A stretch of 64,000 nucleotides of DNA, from contig NZ_JACDXV010000002.1 of assembly GCF_015158295.1 (NCBI RefSeq), positions 319,501 to 383,500 of the forward strand, written 5' to 3'. The translations under genes were made by a program, and so were the position numbers. Positions 1 to 8,617 of this stretch are shown piece after piece (position 1 is the stretch's first letter; the number at the start of each line of letters is the position of its first letter). The stretch comes from Devosia faecipullorum (lineage in GTDB: Bacteria; Pseudomonadota; Alphaproteobacteria; Rhizobiales; Devosiaceae). Below the pieces are notes generated by a model, which was not told the DNA's origin, searched no databases, and saw nothing but the letters and a program-made list of their open reading frames with translations.

Positions 1-804
1 GATGTCCCCGTTGTCCAGCGCATCGGACAGGCGCTTCAGCACGACGACGCCGACGCCGCTGCCAAAGACCGTCCCGGCGGCGCGATGGTCGAAGGCACGG
101 CAATGACCGTCGGGGGAGAGGATTTCGCCCTCCTGGAACAGATAGCCCCGGCGATGCGGCAATTCGATGGTGACGCCGCCGGCAATTGCAGTCTCGCACT
201 CACCGGCCAGAAGGCTCTGGCAGGCCATGTGCACCGCCACCAGCGAGGTCGAGCAGGCGGTCTGCACATTGACGCTGGGTCCGTGCAGGTCGAAGAGAAA
301 GGAGGCGCGGGTCGCGAGAAAATCCTTGTCATTGCCGGTATGGCGCAACAGGAACATGCCGACCTGATCAACGAGCTGACGATTGCTGCAGACGTTGAAA
401 TAGAAATAGCTGCCCATGCCGCAGCCGGCAAAGACACCGACCGGCCCACGATCTTCATCCGCGGTGCAATTGGCGTCTTCCATGGCCTCCCAGGTGCATT
501 CGAGGAATTGGCGATGCTGGGGGTCCATGATCGCCGCTTCCTTAGGGCTGAGCCCAAAAAAGTCGGCGTCGAACATTTCCATGGCCGGCAATTCAGCGGC
601 GCGACGGACATAATTGGGGTGGTGCAGACGGGTGGCGGATTCGCCGGCGTCCAGCAATTCTTCTTCCGTCAGGTCACGGATGGATTCCACGCCATTGCGC
701 AGATTGCTCCAGAACTCGTCCACATTGCGCGCGCCCGGCACGCGCAGGGCCATGCCGACGATGGCGATGTCGCTGGGGGAATATTGCTCTGAAGACGCGA
801 CCAT
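1..804 (-). CDS. Type I polyketide synthase, N-terminal ketosynthase (partial)
   Basis: Reading the minus strand from an ATG at 802-804 gives 268 uninterrupted codons that leave the window, so only the N-terminus is seen. The protein begins almost directly with a beta-ketoacyl synthase domain: SDIAIVGMALRVPGA at residues 11-25, MDPQHRQFLE at about 93-102, and the active-site nucleophile Cys184 in QTACSTSL, followed by DGHCRAFD at 232-239. The catalytic histidines lie beyond the window. KS domains of this type perform decarboxylative Claisen condensation on carrier-bound chains in the cytoplasm. With only about ten residues before the KS there is no loading domain, so the chain must arrive from another protein. 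The divergent carrier-protein-ended synthetase at 1109-5698 is the obvious donor (inference). Confidence 0.9.
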   Translation of the reverse strand, partial: MVASSEQYSPSDIAIVGMALRVPGARNVDEFWSNLRNGVESIRDLTEEELLDAGESATRLHHPNYVRRAAELPAMEMFDADFFGLSPKEAAIMDPQHRQFLECTWEAMEDANCTADEDRGPVGVFAGCGMGSYFYFNVCSNRQLVDQVGMFLLRHTGNDKDFLATRASFLFDLHGPSVNVQTACSTSLVAVHMACQSLLAGECETAIAGGVTIELPHRRGYLFQEGEILSPDGHCRAFDHRAAGTVFGSGVGVVVLKRLSDALDNGDI

Positions 805-1108
805 GACCTGCCTTTATCCTTAGGTCTGGTCCAGATGATTTGCCGCTACGGAAAGAATATCGGTGCAGGCCAGACGCATCAGAGCAAATATCATCGCTGC
901 CCGAGGCTTGCCGGAAAAACTCCGAATGTCGTTAAATTTTCCGGCTGCGCTGCAACGTGAGCAGAGAGTTAACCCTGTTGTCGCTCCGGGCACCCGGCTT
1001 AACCAAAGATTACATTGGCTCGCGCAATTCCCTTTCAAAAGATCATGATGGGCTAATCGCGGGGCCCTAGGGTGATGCGATGCGCCGCGCTGCTTTGGGG
1101 AGACGATC
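805..1108. promoter_or_regulatory. Divergent promoter region of the PKS/NRPS genes with inverted repeat
   Basis: This 304-base gap separates the divergent PKS and synthetase starts and contains no convincing gene. A perfect 9-bp inverted repeat, GCCGGAAAA at 910-918 and TTTTCCGGC at 937-945, is separated by 18 bases. Its position between two divergent promoters suggests an operator, but the binding protein is unknown. No promoter hexamers were clear enough to call. Confidence 0.45.
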
Positions 1109-4100
1109 TTGGCAATAGGTTTGAACCACGTTCTCATTGGCGATGAATCCCTGCTGGTCCAGTGCGCGGAAATTCTTCGCGAGCGCGAGCACAATGTCGC
1201 TGCCATCGTCACGCAGAACCAGAACATTGCCGATTATGCGAGACAGAACGGGATCGTCGTGCTGGATTGGGACGAGCAGCTGGAGACGCGCCTTGGCAAT
1301 ATCGGTTTCGACTGGCTGTTCAGCATCGCCAATCTGCGCATCATTCCCGAAAAGCTGCTCGAACTCGCGCGTTCCGGAGCGATCAATTTTCATGATGGCC
1401 CCCTGCCGCGCTATGCGGGATTGAACGCGCCCGCCTGGGCACTCATCGAAGGCCAGAGCCAGCATGGCGTGACCTGGCATGGAATGGAAAAGGGCGTCGA
1501 CGAAGGCGTCATCCATGCGCAAAAGCTTTTCGACATCAGCCCCGGCGAGACGGCGCTGACGCTCAACAGCAAGTGCTTTGAGGCTGGCATGGCGAGCTTT
1601 GCCGGGCTCATCGAGCGGATCGAAGCAGGCGCGTTGGAAGGACGAAGCCAAGATCTCGGCCAGCGCAGCTATTACGCCAAGGCCAAGCGTCCCGCAGCTG
1701 CCGGCACGCTGGCTTGGCACCAAAGCGCAGAAACTCTACTGCGTCTCGTCAATGGTCTCAATTTCGGCGCCGGCTATGCCAATCCGCTGGTGACGCCCAA
1801 ATTGCGAGCGTCGGATGGACTTTATCGGATTACCGATTTCAAGATCGAGCCAATGATGTCGGGCGCAATGCCCGGAACCGTCTTGGCCATATCCTCAGAT
1901 GGCGTCAGCGTCGCGACGGGCGACGCCAGTGTAATCGTCAGCGGCCAGCGGCTGGGCGACGATGCTCCGCTATTTGCGGCACTGATGATCGGTGTCATCT
2001 TGCCGACCCTGACAGCCGAGGACGATGCCGCGCTTTCGGCGCAGGTCGAACAGGCGGCGCGCCATGAAGGCACGTTCCGCAAGCGCTTGGTGGCGGCGCA
2101 GGATATCGACCTCATGGACATCGAACCGTTCTCGGAGGCACGGCCAGCTGATGTCGCCAGTGTGCCTCTCGCCTTGCCGGAGGCGGTTTCCAGCGACGAA
2201 AAGCTTCAGGCACTGGCCGTGCTGCTGGCGCGGTTGAGCGGCCAGGAGACCTTTTCGCTCGCCTATCGCTCGGCGAAGACGGCGCATTGCAATGTGCAAT
2301 TCCCGGGCTATTTCGCTGGGGCGGCACCGCTTAATGTGGTGGTGCGGGACGGTCAGAGCCTGGGCGCCTTTGTCGCGGAATTGCAGGATGAGCTGGATAG
2401 GCTGCGCCAGCAAGGTCCGTATCTGTCGGACCTGCAATACCGCTTTGCCGACATCACTGCGCCACGATTGAGCGTGGGACTTCTCGATGGCGAACAGGCG
2501 CTTGTTCTGCCCGATGGCTGCGCCTTTGCCCTGGCGATCATGCCGGGCGGCGACCATCTGCTCTTCGACCGCAATCGCATCGATGGCGCCACGATGGAAG
2601 TGCTGGCAATTCGGCTTGGCCTCGTCGCGGCGGCCTTTGCCGATCGCTCGCAGGCGCTGGCCGAGGTCGCGGTGATGTCCGGTTCCGAACAGGACCAGGT
2701 GCTGCAGGGCTGGAACGATACGGCATTGGCCTATGAGCCGGCCTGCATGCATCAGCTGTTCGAGCGCCAGGCCGATCGCACGCCGGACGCCATTGCCATT
2801 GCCGCTGGCGGCGTTGAATTGAGCTATCGCCAACTCGAGCAGCGCGCCAATGTCCTCGCCAATAAGCTTGTTGCCGCCGGGGTGGGGCCAGACGTGCTGG
2901 TCGGTCTGCATGTCACCCGTTCCGTCGACCTGTTGGCCGGCGCCCTGGGCATTCTCAAAGCCGGTGGGGCCTATGTGCCGCTCGACCCAACTTTCCCCTC
3001 GGATCGCCTGGCCCTGATGGTGGACGATAGCGCCGCGCCCATCGTTCTGGCGGAGCGGGCATTGGCCGGGAGCCTAGACGTGCAAGGCGCACGCATGGTG
3101 GTGATCGAGGATCTGCTCGCGGGCGGTGGCTCTGACGCCCGCCCCGCCGTCGCCGCCGCACCCGATAATCTCGCCTATGTCATCTATACGTCAGGCTCCA
3201 CCGGCCGGCCCAAGGGGGTGATGCTCGAGCATCGCAACGTGGCCAATTTCTTTGCCGGCATGGATCAGCGCATTGCGGTGCCGGAAACCGGCCAGCCGGT
3301 CTGGCTGGCGGTTACCAGCCTCTCCTTCGACATTTCCGTTCTGGAGCTGTTCTGGACGCTGGCTCGCGGCTTCAAGGTGGTGATCCACAATAGCGAATTG
3401 CAGGCGAACCGCGCTGTCACCCCCGCCGCGCCAATGGATTTTGGTCTGTTCTACTGGGGCAATGACGATGGTGTCGGTTCGGGGAAATATCGCCTGCTGC
3501 TGGAAGGCGCCAAATTTGCCGATCAGAACGGCTTTACGGCCATTTGGACGCCGGAGCGGCATTTTCATGCCTTCGGCGGGCCCTATCCTAATGCGGCGGT
3601 GACCGGAGCGGCGGTGGCCTCGATCACCAAAAACCTCTCTATCCGCGCCGGCAGTTGCGTTTTGCCCCTGCACCACCCGGCGCGCGTCGCCGAGGATTGG
3701 GCGGTTCTCGACAATCTCAGCGATGGCAGGGTGGGACTGGCAGTGGCGTCGGGTTGGATGCCGGAAGATTTCGTGCTGCGCCCAGAAAACGCGCCACCGA
3801 ACAACAAGGCGGCGATGCTGCGCGACGTGGAAACGCTGCGGCAGCTATGGCGCGGCGAAAAGGTCGATTTCGCCTTTGGCGAGCGCAATGTCGGGGTGGT
3901 GACGCAACCGCGCCCGGTGCAGAAGGAATTGCCGATCTGGGTGACTACGGCCGGCAATCCCGAAACCTATCGCGACGCGGCGCGGCTCGGCGCCAATGTG
4001 CTGACCCATCTGTTGGGCCAGTCCATTGCCGAGCTCAAGGACAAAATCCAGATCTATCGCGACACGTTGGTGGAAGTCGGGCGCGATCCGGCCGATTACA

Positions 4101-5698
4101 AGGTCACGCTGATGCTGCACACGCTGCTCGGCGCCGATCGGGACGAAGTGCGGGAGCGCGCCCGCGAGCCGATGAAGGATTATCTGCGCAGCGCCACGGC
4201 GCTGATCAAGCAATATGCCTGGGCCTTCCCGGCATTCAAGAAGCCGCAGGGCCTTGCCAATCCCATGGACATCGACCTCCAGGGCCTGGCCCAGGAGGAG
4301 CTGGACGCCATCCTTGACTTCGCGTTCCAGCGCTATTTCGACGATAGCGGCCTGTTCGGAACGGTGGACGATGCGGCCAGCCGCATCAATGAAATTGCCG
4401 CTATCGGGGTCGACGAAGTGGCCTGCCTGATCGATTTCGGCGTCGCCACCGACCTCGTGCTAGAACGCATGGATGTGCTGGCCGAACTCGTCGCCCGGTG
4501 CAAGCCCGCTGCCGCGACCGGCGCGGAGACTGCACCTGCCAGTCTGGCGGATCAGATCGTCGACAATGGCGTCACCCATCTGCAATTTACGCCCTCGATG
4601 GCACGAATGTTCCTGATGGGGGAAGCCGACCGCAGGGCGCTGGCGCAGGTCAAGCATCTGTTCATCGGCGGCGAAGCCTTGCCGGGAAGCCTAGTCGCGG
4701 AATTGCGCGCGGCAACGCCGGCGACCATCGAGAACATGTATGGCCCGACCGAGACCACGATCTGGTCCTCGACCGTGGCGGTTGCGGCCTCCGAACCTGG
4801 CGTGGTGCCCTTGGGGCGGCCGATTGCCAATACGCAGCTCTATGTGCTGGACCAGCATCAGCGTCCCGTGCCGCCAGGCGTTCCGGGCGAGCTCTATATC
4901 GGTGGCGACGGGGTGGGCCGGGGCTATCACAACAGGCCTGATCTCACTGAAGAACGGTTTCTGAATAACCCCTTTGCCGGTGGGCGTATGTATCGCACCG
5001 GCGATTTGACTCGCTTCCTGCCGGACGGGCGACTGCAATTTCTCGGGCGGACCGACCATCAGGTCAAGGTGCGCGGCTATCGTATCGAACTGGGTGAGAT
5101 CGAGGCGCGCATCTCCGAATTTCCGGGCGTGGCCGAGGCCGTGGTCGTGGCACGCGAGGATCGGGCCGATGACACGCGCCTCGTGGCCTATCTGCGCCAA
5201 TCGGGCGCGGTCGATGAAGCCCTGCTGCGGGCGCATCTGGGCGAGAGCCTGCCGGGACATATGATTCCGGCGCATTTCGTTACCCTGCAAAGCTTCCCCC
5301 TGACCCCCAATGCCAAGGTGGACCGCAAGGCGCTGCCGGCGCCTGAACCGGTCCGGCTCGAGGCCGAAACCCTCGACTATGTGCAGCCGGACAATTCGAT
5401 GGAGCGGGGAATAGCGGCAGTGTTCCAGCGCATTCTGGGGGTGGAGCGGGTGGGGCTGTCCGACAGTTTCTTCGCCCTTGGCGGACATTCCCTGCTCGCC
5501 GTCCAGGCCCACAGGGATCTCAAGGCCTCAATCGCGCCGAACATGGCCATAACCGACCTTTTCCGTTTCCCCACCGTTGGTGCCCTTGCGGCCCATCTGA
5601 GCGATGCCAGCGCCTCATCGGACCGGCTGAGCAAGGTGGCTGACCGCGCAGCGGCGCGGCGTGCCGCCCTGGGCAATCGACCGTTGCGGGCCTCCTGA
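1109..5698 (+). CDS. Nonribosomal peptide synthetase: formyltransferase, condensation-like remnant, adenylation domain with inserted LLM monooxygenase, carrier protein
   Basis: The 1529-residue protein starts at TTG, with GGGGAGA six bases upstream. Residues 1-310 form a formyltransferase domain with catalytic-type N93, H95 (NFHDGPLPRYAG) and D131. About 335-540 resembles only the C-terminal lobe of a condensation domain; no HHxxxDG is present. The adenylation domain has A3 (YTSGSTGRPKG, about 692-702) and A4 (FDIS, 740-743). It is then interrupted at about 776-1130 by a luciferase-like flavin monooxygenase (TIGR04020/MupA-Atu3671 type) and resumes with A5 (YGPTETT, 1211-1217) to A10. A carrier domain with GGHSL, Ser1461, ends the protein. 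My alignment to GrsA gives pocket residues D741 I742 L745 Q1159 F1185 G1187 M1210 I1218 W1219 K1403, close to the glycine code. There is no thioesterase, so the product must pass to a partner. The function is inferred as loading, oxidising and formylating an amino acid, probably glycine. Confidence 0.88.
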   Translation: MAIGLNHVLIGDESLLVQCAEILREREHNVAAIVTQNQNIADYARQNGIVVLDWDEQLETRLGNIGFDWLFSIANLRIIPEKLLELARSGAINFHDGPLPRYAGLNAPAWALIEGQSQHGVTWHGMEKGVDEGVIHAQKLFDISPGETALTLNSKCFEAGMASFAGLIERIEAGALEGRSQDLGQRSYYAKAKRPAAAGTLAWHQSAETLLRLVNGLNFGAGYANPLVTPKLRASDGLYRITDFKIEPMMSGAMPGTVLAISSDGVSVATGDASVIVSGQRLGDDAPLFAALMIGVILPTLTAEDDAALSAQVEQAARHEGTFRKRLVAAQDIDLMDIEPFSEARPADVASVPLALPEAVSSDEKLQALAVLLARLSGQETFSLAYRSAKTAHCNVQFPGYFAGAAPLNVVVRDGQSLGAFVAELQDELDRLRQQGPYLSDLQYRFADITAPRLSVGLLDGEQALVLPDGCAFALAIMPGGDHLLFDRNRIDGATMEVLAIRLGLVAAAFADRSQALAEVAVMSGSEQDQVLQGWNDTALAYEPACMHQLFERQADRTPDAIAIAAGGVELSYRQLEQRANVLANKLVAAGVGPDVLVGLHVTRSVDLLAGALGILKAGGAYVPLDPTFPSDRLALMVDDSAAPIVLAERALAGSLDVQGARMVVIEDLLAGGGSDARPAVAAAPDNLAYVIYTSGSTGRPKGVMLEHRNVANFFAGMDQRIAVPETGQPVWLAVTSLSFDISVLELFWTLARGFKVVIHNSELQANRAVTPAAPMDFGLFYWGNDDGVGSGKYRLLLEGAKFADQNGFTAIWTPERHFHAFGGPYPNAAVTGAAVASITKNLSIRAGSCVLPLHHPARVAEDWAVLDNLSDGRVGLAVASGWMPEDFVLRPENAPPNNKAAMLRDVETLRQLWRGEKVDFAFGERNVGVVTQPRPVQKELPIWVTTAGNPETYRDAARLGANVLTHLLGQSIAELKDKIQIYRDTLVEVGRDPADYKVTLMLHTLLGADRDEVRERAREPMKDYLRSATALIKQYAWAFPAFKKPQGLANPMDIDLQGLAQEELDAILDFAFQRYFDDSGLFGTVDDAASRINEIAAIGVDEVACLIDFGVATDLVLERMDVLAELVARCKPAAATGAETAPASLADQIVDNGVTHLQFTPSMARMFLMGEADRRALAQVKHLFIGGEALPGSLVAELRAATPATIENMYGPTETTIWSSTVAVAASEPGVVPLGRPIANTQLYVLDQHQRPVPPGVPGELYIGGDGVGRGYHNRPDLTEERFLNNPFAGGRMYRTGDLTRFLPDGRLQFLGRTDHQVKVRGYRIELGEIEARISEFPGVAEAVVVAREDRADDTRLVAYLRQSGAVDEALLRAHLGESLPGHMIPAHFVTLQSFPLTPNAKVDRKALPAPEPVRLEAETLDYVQPDNSMERGIAAVFQRILGVERVGLSDSFFALGGHSLLAVQAHRDLKASIAPNMAITDLFRFPTVGALAAHLSDASASSDRLSKVADRAAARRAALGNRPLRAS

Positions 5699-5708
5699 GG
5701 CAAGCGCG

Positions 5709-6422
5709 GTGCTGGACGGCCTGTTTGAGCCGAATATTGCTGTGGCCTATGGCGATCCAAGGGCGAATTGGCCCCTGGCTCTGCCGCAGGAGGAAGCCTC
5801 GATCCGCCATGCGGTGGTGAAACGGCAAGGGGAATTCCGGGCTGGGCGGGCTCTGGCCCGTGAGGCGATGGCGAAACTAGACTTGGGGCCCGCGCCGATA
5901 CTCTCCGCCGAAGATCGTGTGCCGATCTGGCCCGATGGCATGGTCGGCAGCATTAGTCATTGTGACGATTTCTGCGTGGCGGCAGTAGGTAGACGTGCTG
6001 ACGGCCTGATGGCCATCGGGGTGGATGTGGAGCCGGCGGAGGCTTTGCCCGAGGGCGTGGCGGATGAGATTTGCCTTGCGGACGAAAAGATCTGGCTGGG
6101 CAAACTTGATGATCGCGAGAGGCCGATTTTTGAACGGCTGATCTTTTGCGCCAAGGAAAGTGCCTATAAGTGCCAATATGGTGTGACGGGGCAGCTATTT
6201 GGCTTTGATGCCCTTTGTGTGCATTTCGACCACGCCCGGTTTCAGTACGAGGCCCGGTTCATGCGCGCTATTGGCCCCTTCCGTATCGGCCAGACCCTCT
6301 TTGGCCGCTATGTCATGACTGAAAAGCATCTGGTGACCGGCATGGCTCTTGGCTCTGACGCTTTTTCCCGTGCTGGCCAATCGGAAATCGGGCGCAGCGG
6401 CCGAGATTGGCCACTGGCCTGA
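5709..6422 (+). CDS. 4'-phosphopantetheinyl transferase, EntD/Sfp-like
   Basis: This enzyme transfers phosphopantetheine from CoA to the serine of carrier proteins. The 237-residue product carries the family motifs: GSISHC near residue 80, GVDVEP with the Mg-binding acidic residues near 107, and the C-terminal CAKESAYKCQY helix near 155-165. The start is taken as GTG at 5709 because GAGG at 5697-5700 sits eight bases ahead and overlaps the stop of the synthetase. The gene follows that synthetase with a gap of only ten bases, so the two are probably co-transcribed, and the enzyme probably activates Ser1461 of that protein and the carriers of the divergent PKS. It ends tail-to-tail with the next glycosyltransferase. 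Confidence 0.9.
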   Translation: MLDGLFEPNIAVAYGDPRANWPLALPQEEASIRHAVVKRQGEFRAGRALAREAMAKLDLGPAPILSAEDRVPIWPDGMVGSISHCDDFCVAAVGRRADGLMAIGVDVEPAEALPEGVADEICLADEKIWLGKLDDRERPIFERLIFCAKESAYKCQYGVTGQLFGFDALCVHFDHARFQYEARFMRAIGPFRIGQTLFGRYVMTEKHLVTGMALGSDAFSRAGQSEIGRSGRDWPLA

Positions 6423-6430
6423 ATGGTTCC

Positions 6431-7627
6431 TCAGGGCCTGGGCCCGTGGCGGTCGGTGCGGATCCAGCCCTTGCTGCCCTTGCCACGCGCCAGGGCAGCG
6501 TAGAGGCCCAGCTTGCCACCGATATAGGGAATGATGCCCAACAGCGCTCTCGCCGGCAGAACTCTGCGGCCATGGGTGAGCCAGGCCAACGCCACGCCGC
6601 CGCCAAGCAGCGCGGCATTGGCAAGTGCCAGTCCGATGGCAAGGGGTGGCAGGCCCAACAGCATTGTTAGACTCAGCGTCGAAACCAGGGCCGCGCCCAC
6701 CAGTACCAACAACATGGTCAGGGGCGGCACCAGCAGGTCGAGGATGAGCGTCAGAGCATCGAGGCGGCGCGTCTTGATGGCGGCAGGCACCAGGCGCAAG
6801 GCCTGTCCGATCATGCCCAGATGTCCCTGTTCCCATCGCTGGCGTTGCGTGGCGGCGCCGGTGCTGGAAAGCGGAAAGATGCTGTCTATCCGCGCTTCGG
6901 CGACGAAAAGCGGCGGCGTGCCGGCAAGGGCAAGCTCGACCCCGAGCTTCATGTCTTCGACAAGGCTGGCATGGGCCAGGTCGGCATCGCGAATGATGGC
7001 CCAGGGAAATGCCATCCCGGTGCCGGTCAATTGGCAGGGCAGGTTCAACCGGGCCAGTCCCCGGGGGCGCAGGTGGTTTTTGACGCGAAAGGCGAAGGCG
7101 GCTACGGCCAGTTTCAGATCGTCATTGTGAGGGGCATGCATCAGGTAGAGCCCTTGCGTGGGCCGCCCATGGTCCATGGCCTGGCGCGCCAGGACATCGA
7201 TGCAGCCAGGCTTCAGGGTGCAATCCGCATCAACGATGATGACGATTTGGGGCGGTGCTGCCTCAAGGTACCTTATTCCATAATCGAGCGCATAGCCCTT
7301 GCCGCGACGGGCGCTGTCGTGCCGCTCGATGACCTCGGCGCCCGCCCGTCGCGCCAGATCCGCCGTTGCATCCGTGCAATTGTCGGCAATGACGATCAGC
7401 CGGTCCTTCGGGGTGAGCTGCGCACGCAGATTGTCCAGAGTGGCGGCGATGCCGGCCTCTTCCTGATGCGCCGGCACGAGGATGGCCAGATCGGGGCGGC
7501 TTGCCGTTTGGACACTTCGACGCGGCGGCAACAGGCCAGCCACGATTTCGACCGCAAAGGTGAGAACCGGAACCAGGAGAACGAAATTGATCAAAATCAG
7601 CAGGGCAGACGCGACGGGCATCGACAT
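6431..7627 (-). CDS. Membrane glycosyltransferase family 2
   Basis: The 398-residue protein has an N-terminal membrane segment (about residues 5-30) and a GT2 catalytic domain: ILVPAHQEE at 49-57, the nucleotide-sugar binding D133-A-D135 in IVDADC, VEDM at 223-226 and QRQRW at 261-265. Several hydrophobic segments follow from about 275 to 350. This D,DxD,ED,(Q/R)xxRW arrangement is that of membrane-bound transferases acting at the cytoplasmic face in exopolysaccharide synthesis. It stands at the edge of the polysaccharide locus and is divergent from the WecG/TagA-type transferase, sharing the upstream region that holds a long palindrome. The sugar donor cannot be told from sequence. Confidence 0.85.
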   Translation of the reverse strand: MSMPVASALLILINFVLLVPVLTFAVEIVAGLLPPRRSVQTASRPDLAILVPAHQEEAGIAATLDNLRAQLTPKDRLIVIADNCTDATADLARRAGAEVIERHDSARRGKGYALDYGIRYLEAAPPQIVIIVDADCTLKPGCIDVLARQAMDHGRPTQGLYLMHAPHNDDLKLAVAAFAFRVKNHLRPRGLARLNLPCQLTGTGMAFPWAIIRDADLAHASLVEDMKLGVELALAGTPPLFVAEARIDSIFPLSSTGAATQRQRWEQGHLGMIGQALRLVPAAIKTRRLDALTLILDLLVPPLTMLLVLVGAALVSTLSLTMLLGLPPLAIGLALANAALLGGGVALAWLTHGRRVLPARALLGIIPYIGGKLGLYAALARGKGSKGWIRTDRHGPRP

Positions 7628-7699
7628 GTCACCAGGTTTTGCGCGGGGCCTATGCGTCCTGCATCACTGAGCAAAGATCAATCTCTGCTGCTTCGCATT

Positions 7700-7727
7700 G
7701 TTAATGATAGCGCTCGCGCTCATTAAC
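7700..7727. promoter_or_regulatory. 28-bp palindrome in divergent glycosyltransferase promoter
   Basis: GTTAATGA (7700-7707) is repeated exactly inverted as TCATTAAC (7720-7727), and three central base pairs also match. It lies 73 bases upstream of the minus-strand GT2 start and about 90 bases upstream of the plus-strand WecG start. This is a typical place for an operator controlling both. The binding factor is unknown. Confidence 0.45.
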
Positions 7728-7816
7728 GCTGTTTCATCCTTTATAGGACGCCATCATAGGTTTGCGTGGCCGTCCTCCCTATAATGAAGGTGATGTTGTG
7801 AAATAGTCGCGTGATA

Positions 7817-8617
7817 ATGACCGAACTTCTGCTCGCCGATTACGATATCCGTCCCCAAGCCCGCATCAAAAGGCATAATTTCGTAGGGGCATTTTTCGAC
7901 CACATCGAATTTGCGGACGTTTTGGTTTCCATCGAGCAGGCGCGCACCAGTCCCGGCTTCCGCTATGTGGTGACGCCCAATGTCGATCATGTGGTGCGCC
8001 TCGCCCAGCAACCCGAATATGCGCACTTTTATGAAAAGGCATGGCTCAGCCTGTGCGACAGCATGCCGATCAAGCTGGCGGCGCGTCTCAAGAGGCTCGA
8101 CCTGCCAAGGGTCACCGGCTCCGATCTGACCGTGCAATTGTTCAAGCAGGTCATCAAAGCCGGCGATCGGCTGACGCTTATCGCGCCCTCTTTGGCAGTG
8201 GTGGAGGAACTTCAGATCCAATATCCCATGCTCAAGATTCGCGCGCATGTGCCTGCGCTGGGGGTGCTCGACAAGCCGGACGAGCTTGAGCGCTGCGTGA
8301 AATTTGTAGTGGCCGAGCCGGCCGATTTCGTATTTCTGGCCATCGGCTCTCCGCAATCGGAGGCCATAGCGTTCCGGCTGTCCCAAAATGCGCGCGCCAC
8401 TGGCACCTGCCTATGTATCGGCGCGGCTCTGGAATTCATGACCGGCATGAAGCAGCGCGCGCCCCGGTGGATGTCCAATCTTGGCGTTGAATGGCTGCAC
8501 CGGCTGGCATCCGATCCCAAGCGGCTGTGGCGCCGCTATATTCTTTCCATTCCCACTTTCGCCACGCTGATTGTCCAGGAGCTGTCGAAAAAAGATGGAA
8601 GCAAACCACGCGCCTAG
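7817..8617 (+). CDS. WecG/TagA/CpsF family glycosyltransferase (GT26)
   Basis: The product is a soluble transferase of about 266 residues that by family adds a sugar to a lipid-linked intermediate (UDP-ManNAc or UDP-glucuronate-type donors are known). Visible family features are TPNVDHVVRL, the TGSDL catalytic segment, FLAIGSPQSE and the C-terminal NLGVEWLHRLASDPKRLWRRY. The start may be ATG at 7817 or GTG at 7811; neither has a good ribosome binding site. It belongs to the exopolysaccharide locus. Its stop overlaps the stop of the convergent GH9 gene by four bases. Confidence 0.87.
   Translation: MTELLLADYDIRPQARIKRHNFVGAFFDHIEFADVLVSIEQARTSPGFRYVVTPNVDHVVRLAQQPEYAHFYEKAWLSLCDSMPIKLAARLKRLDLPRVTGSDLTVQLFKQVIKAGDRLTLIAPSLAVVEELQIQYPMLKIRAHVPALGVLDKPDELERCVKFVVAEPADFVFLAIGSPQSEAIAFRLSQNARATGTCLCIGAALEFMTGMKQRAPRWMSNLGVEWLHRLASDPKRLWRRYILSIPTFATLIVQELSKKDGSKPRA

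Noticed and set aside
85-792. A 235-codon plus-strand frame at the left edge
   Set aside because: It is antisense to the ketosynthase, which reads through without a stop and shows the active-site cysteine motif.
3434-4500. Possible insertion or frameshift that disrupts the adenylation domain
   Set aside because: The frame stays open, the inserted part is a complete luciferase-like monooxygenase, and adenylation motifs resume directly after it. This is a known type of interrupted adenylation domain, not a pseudogene.
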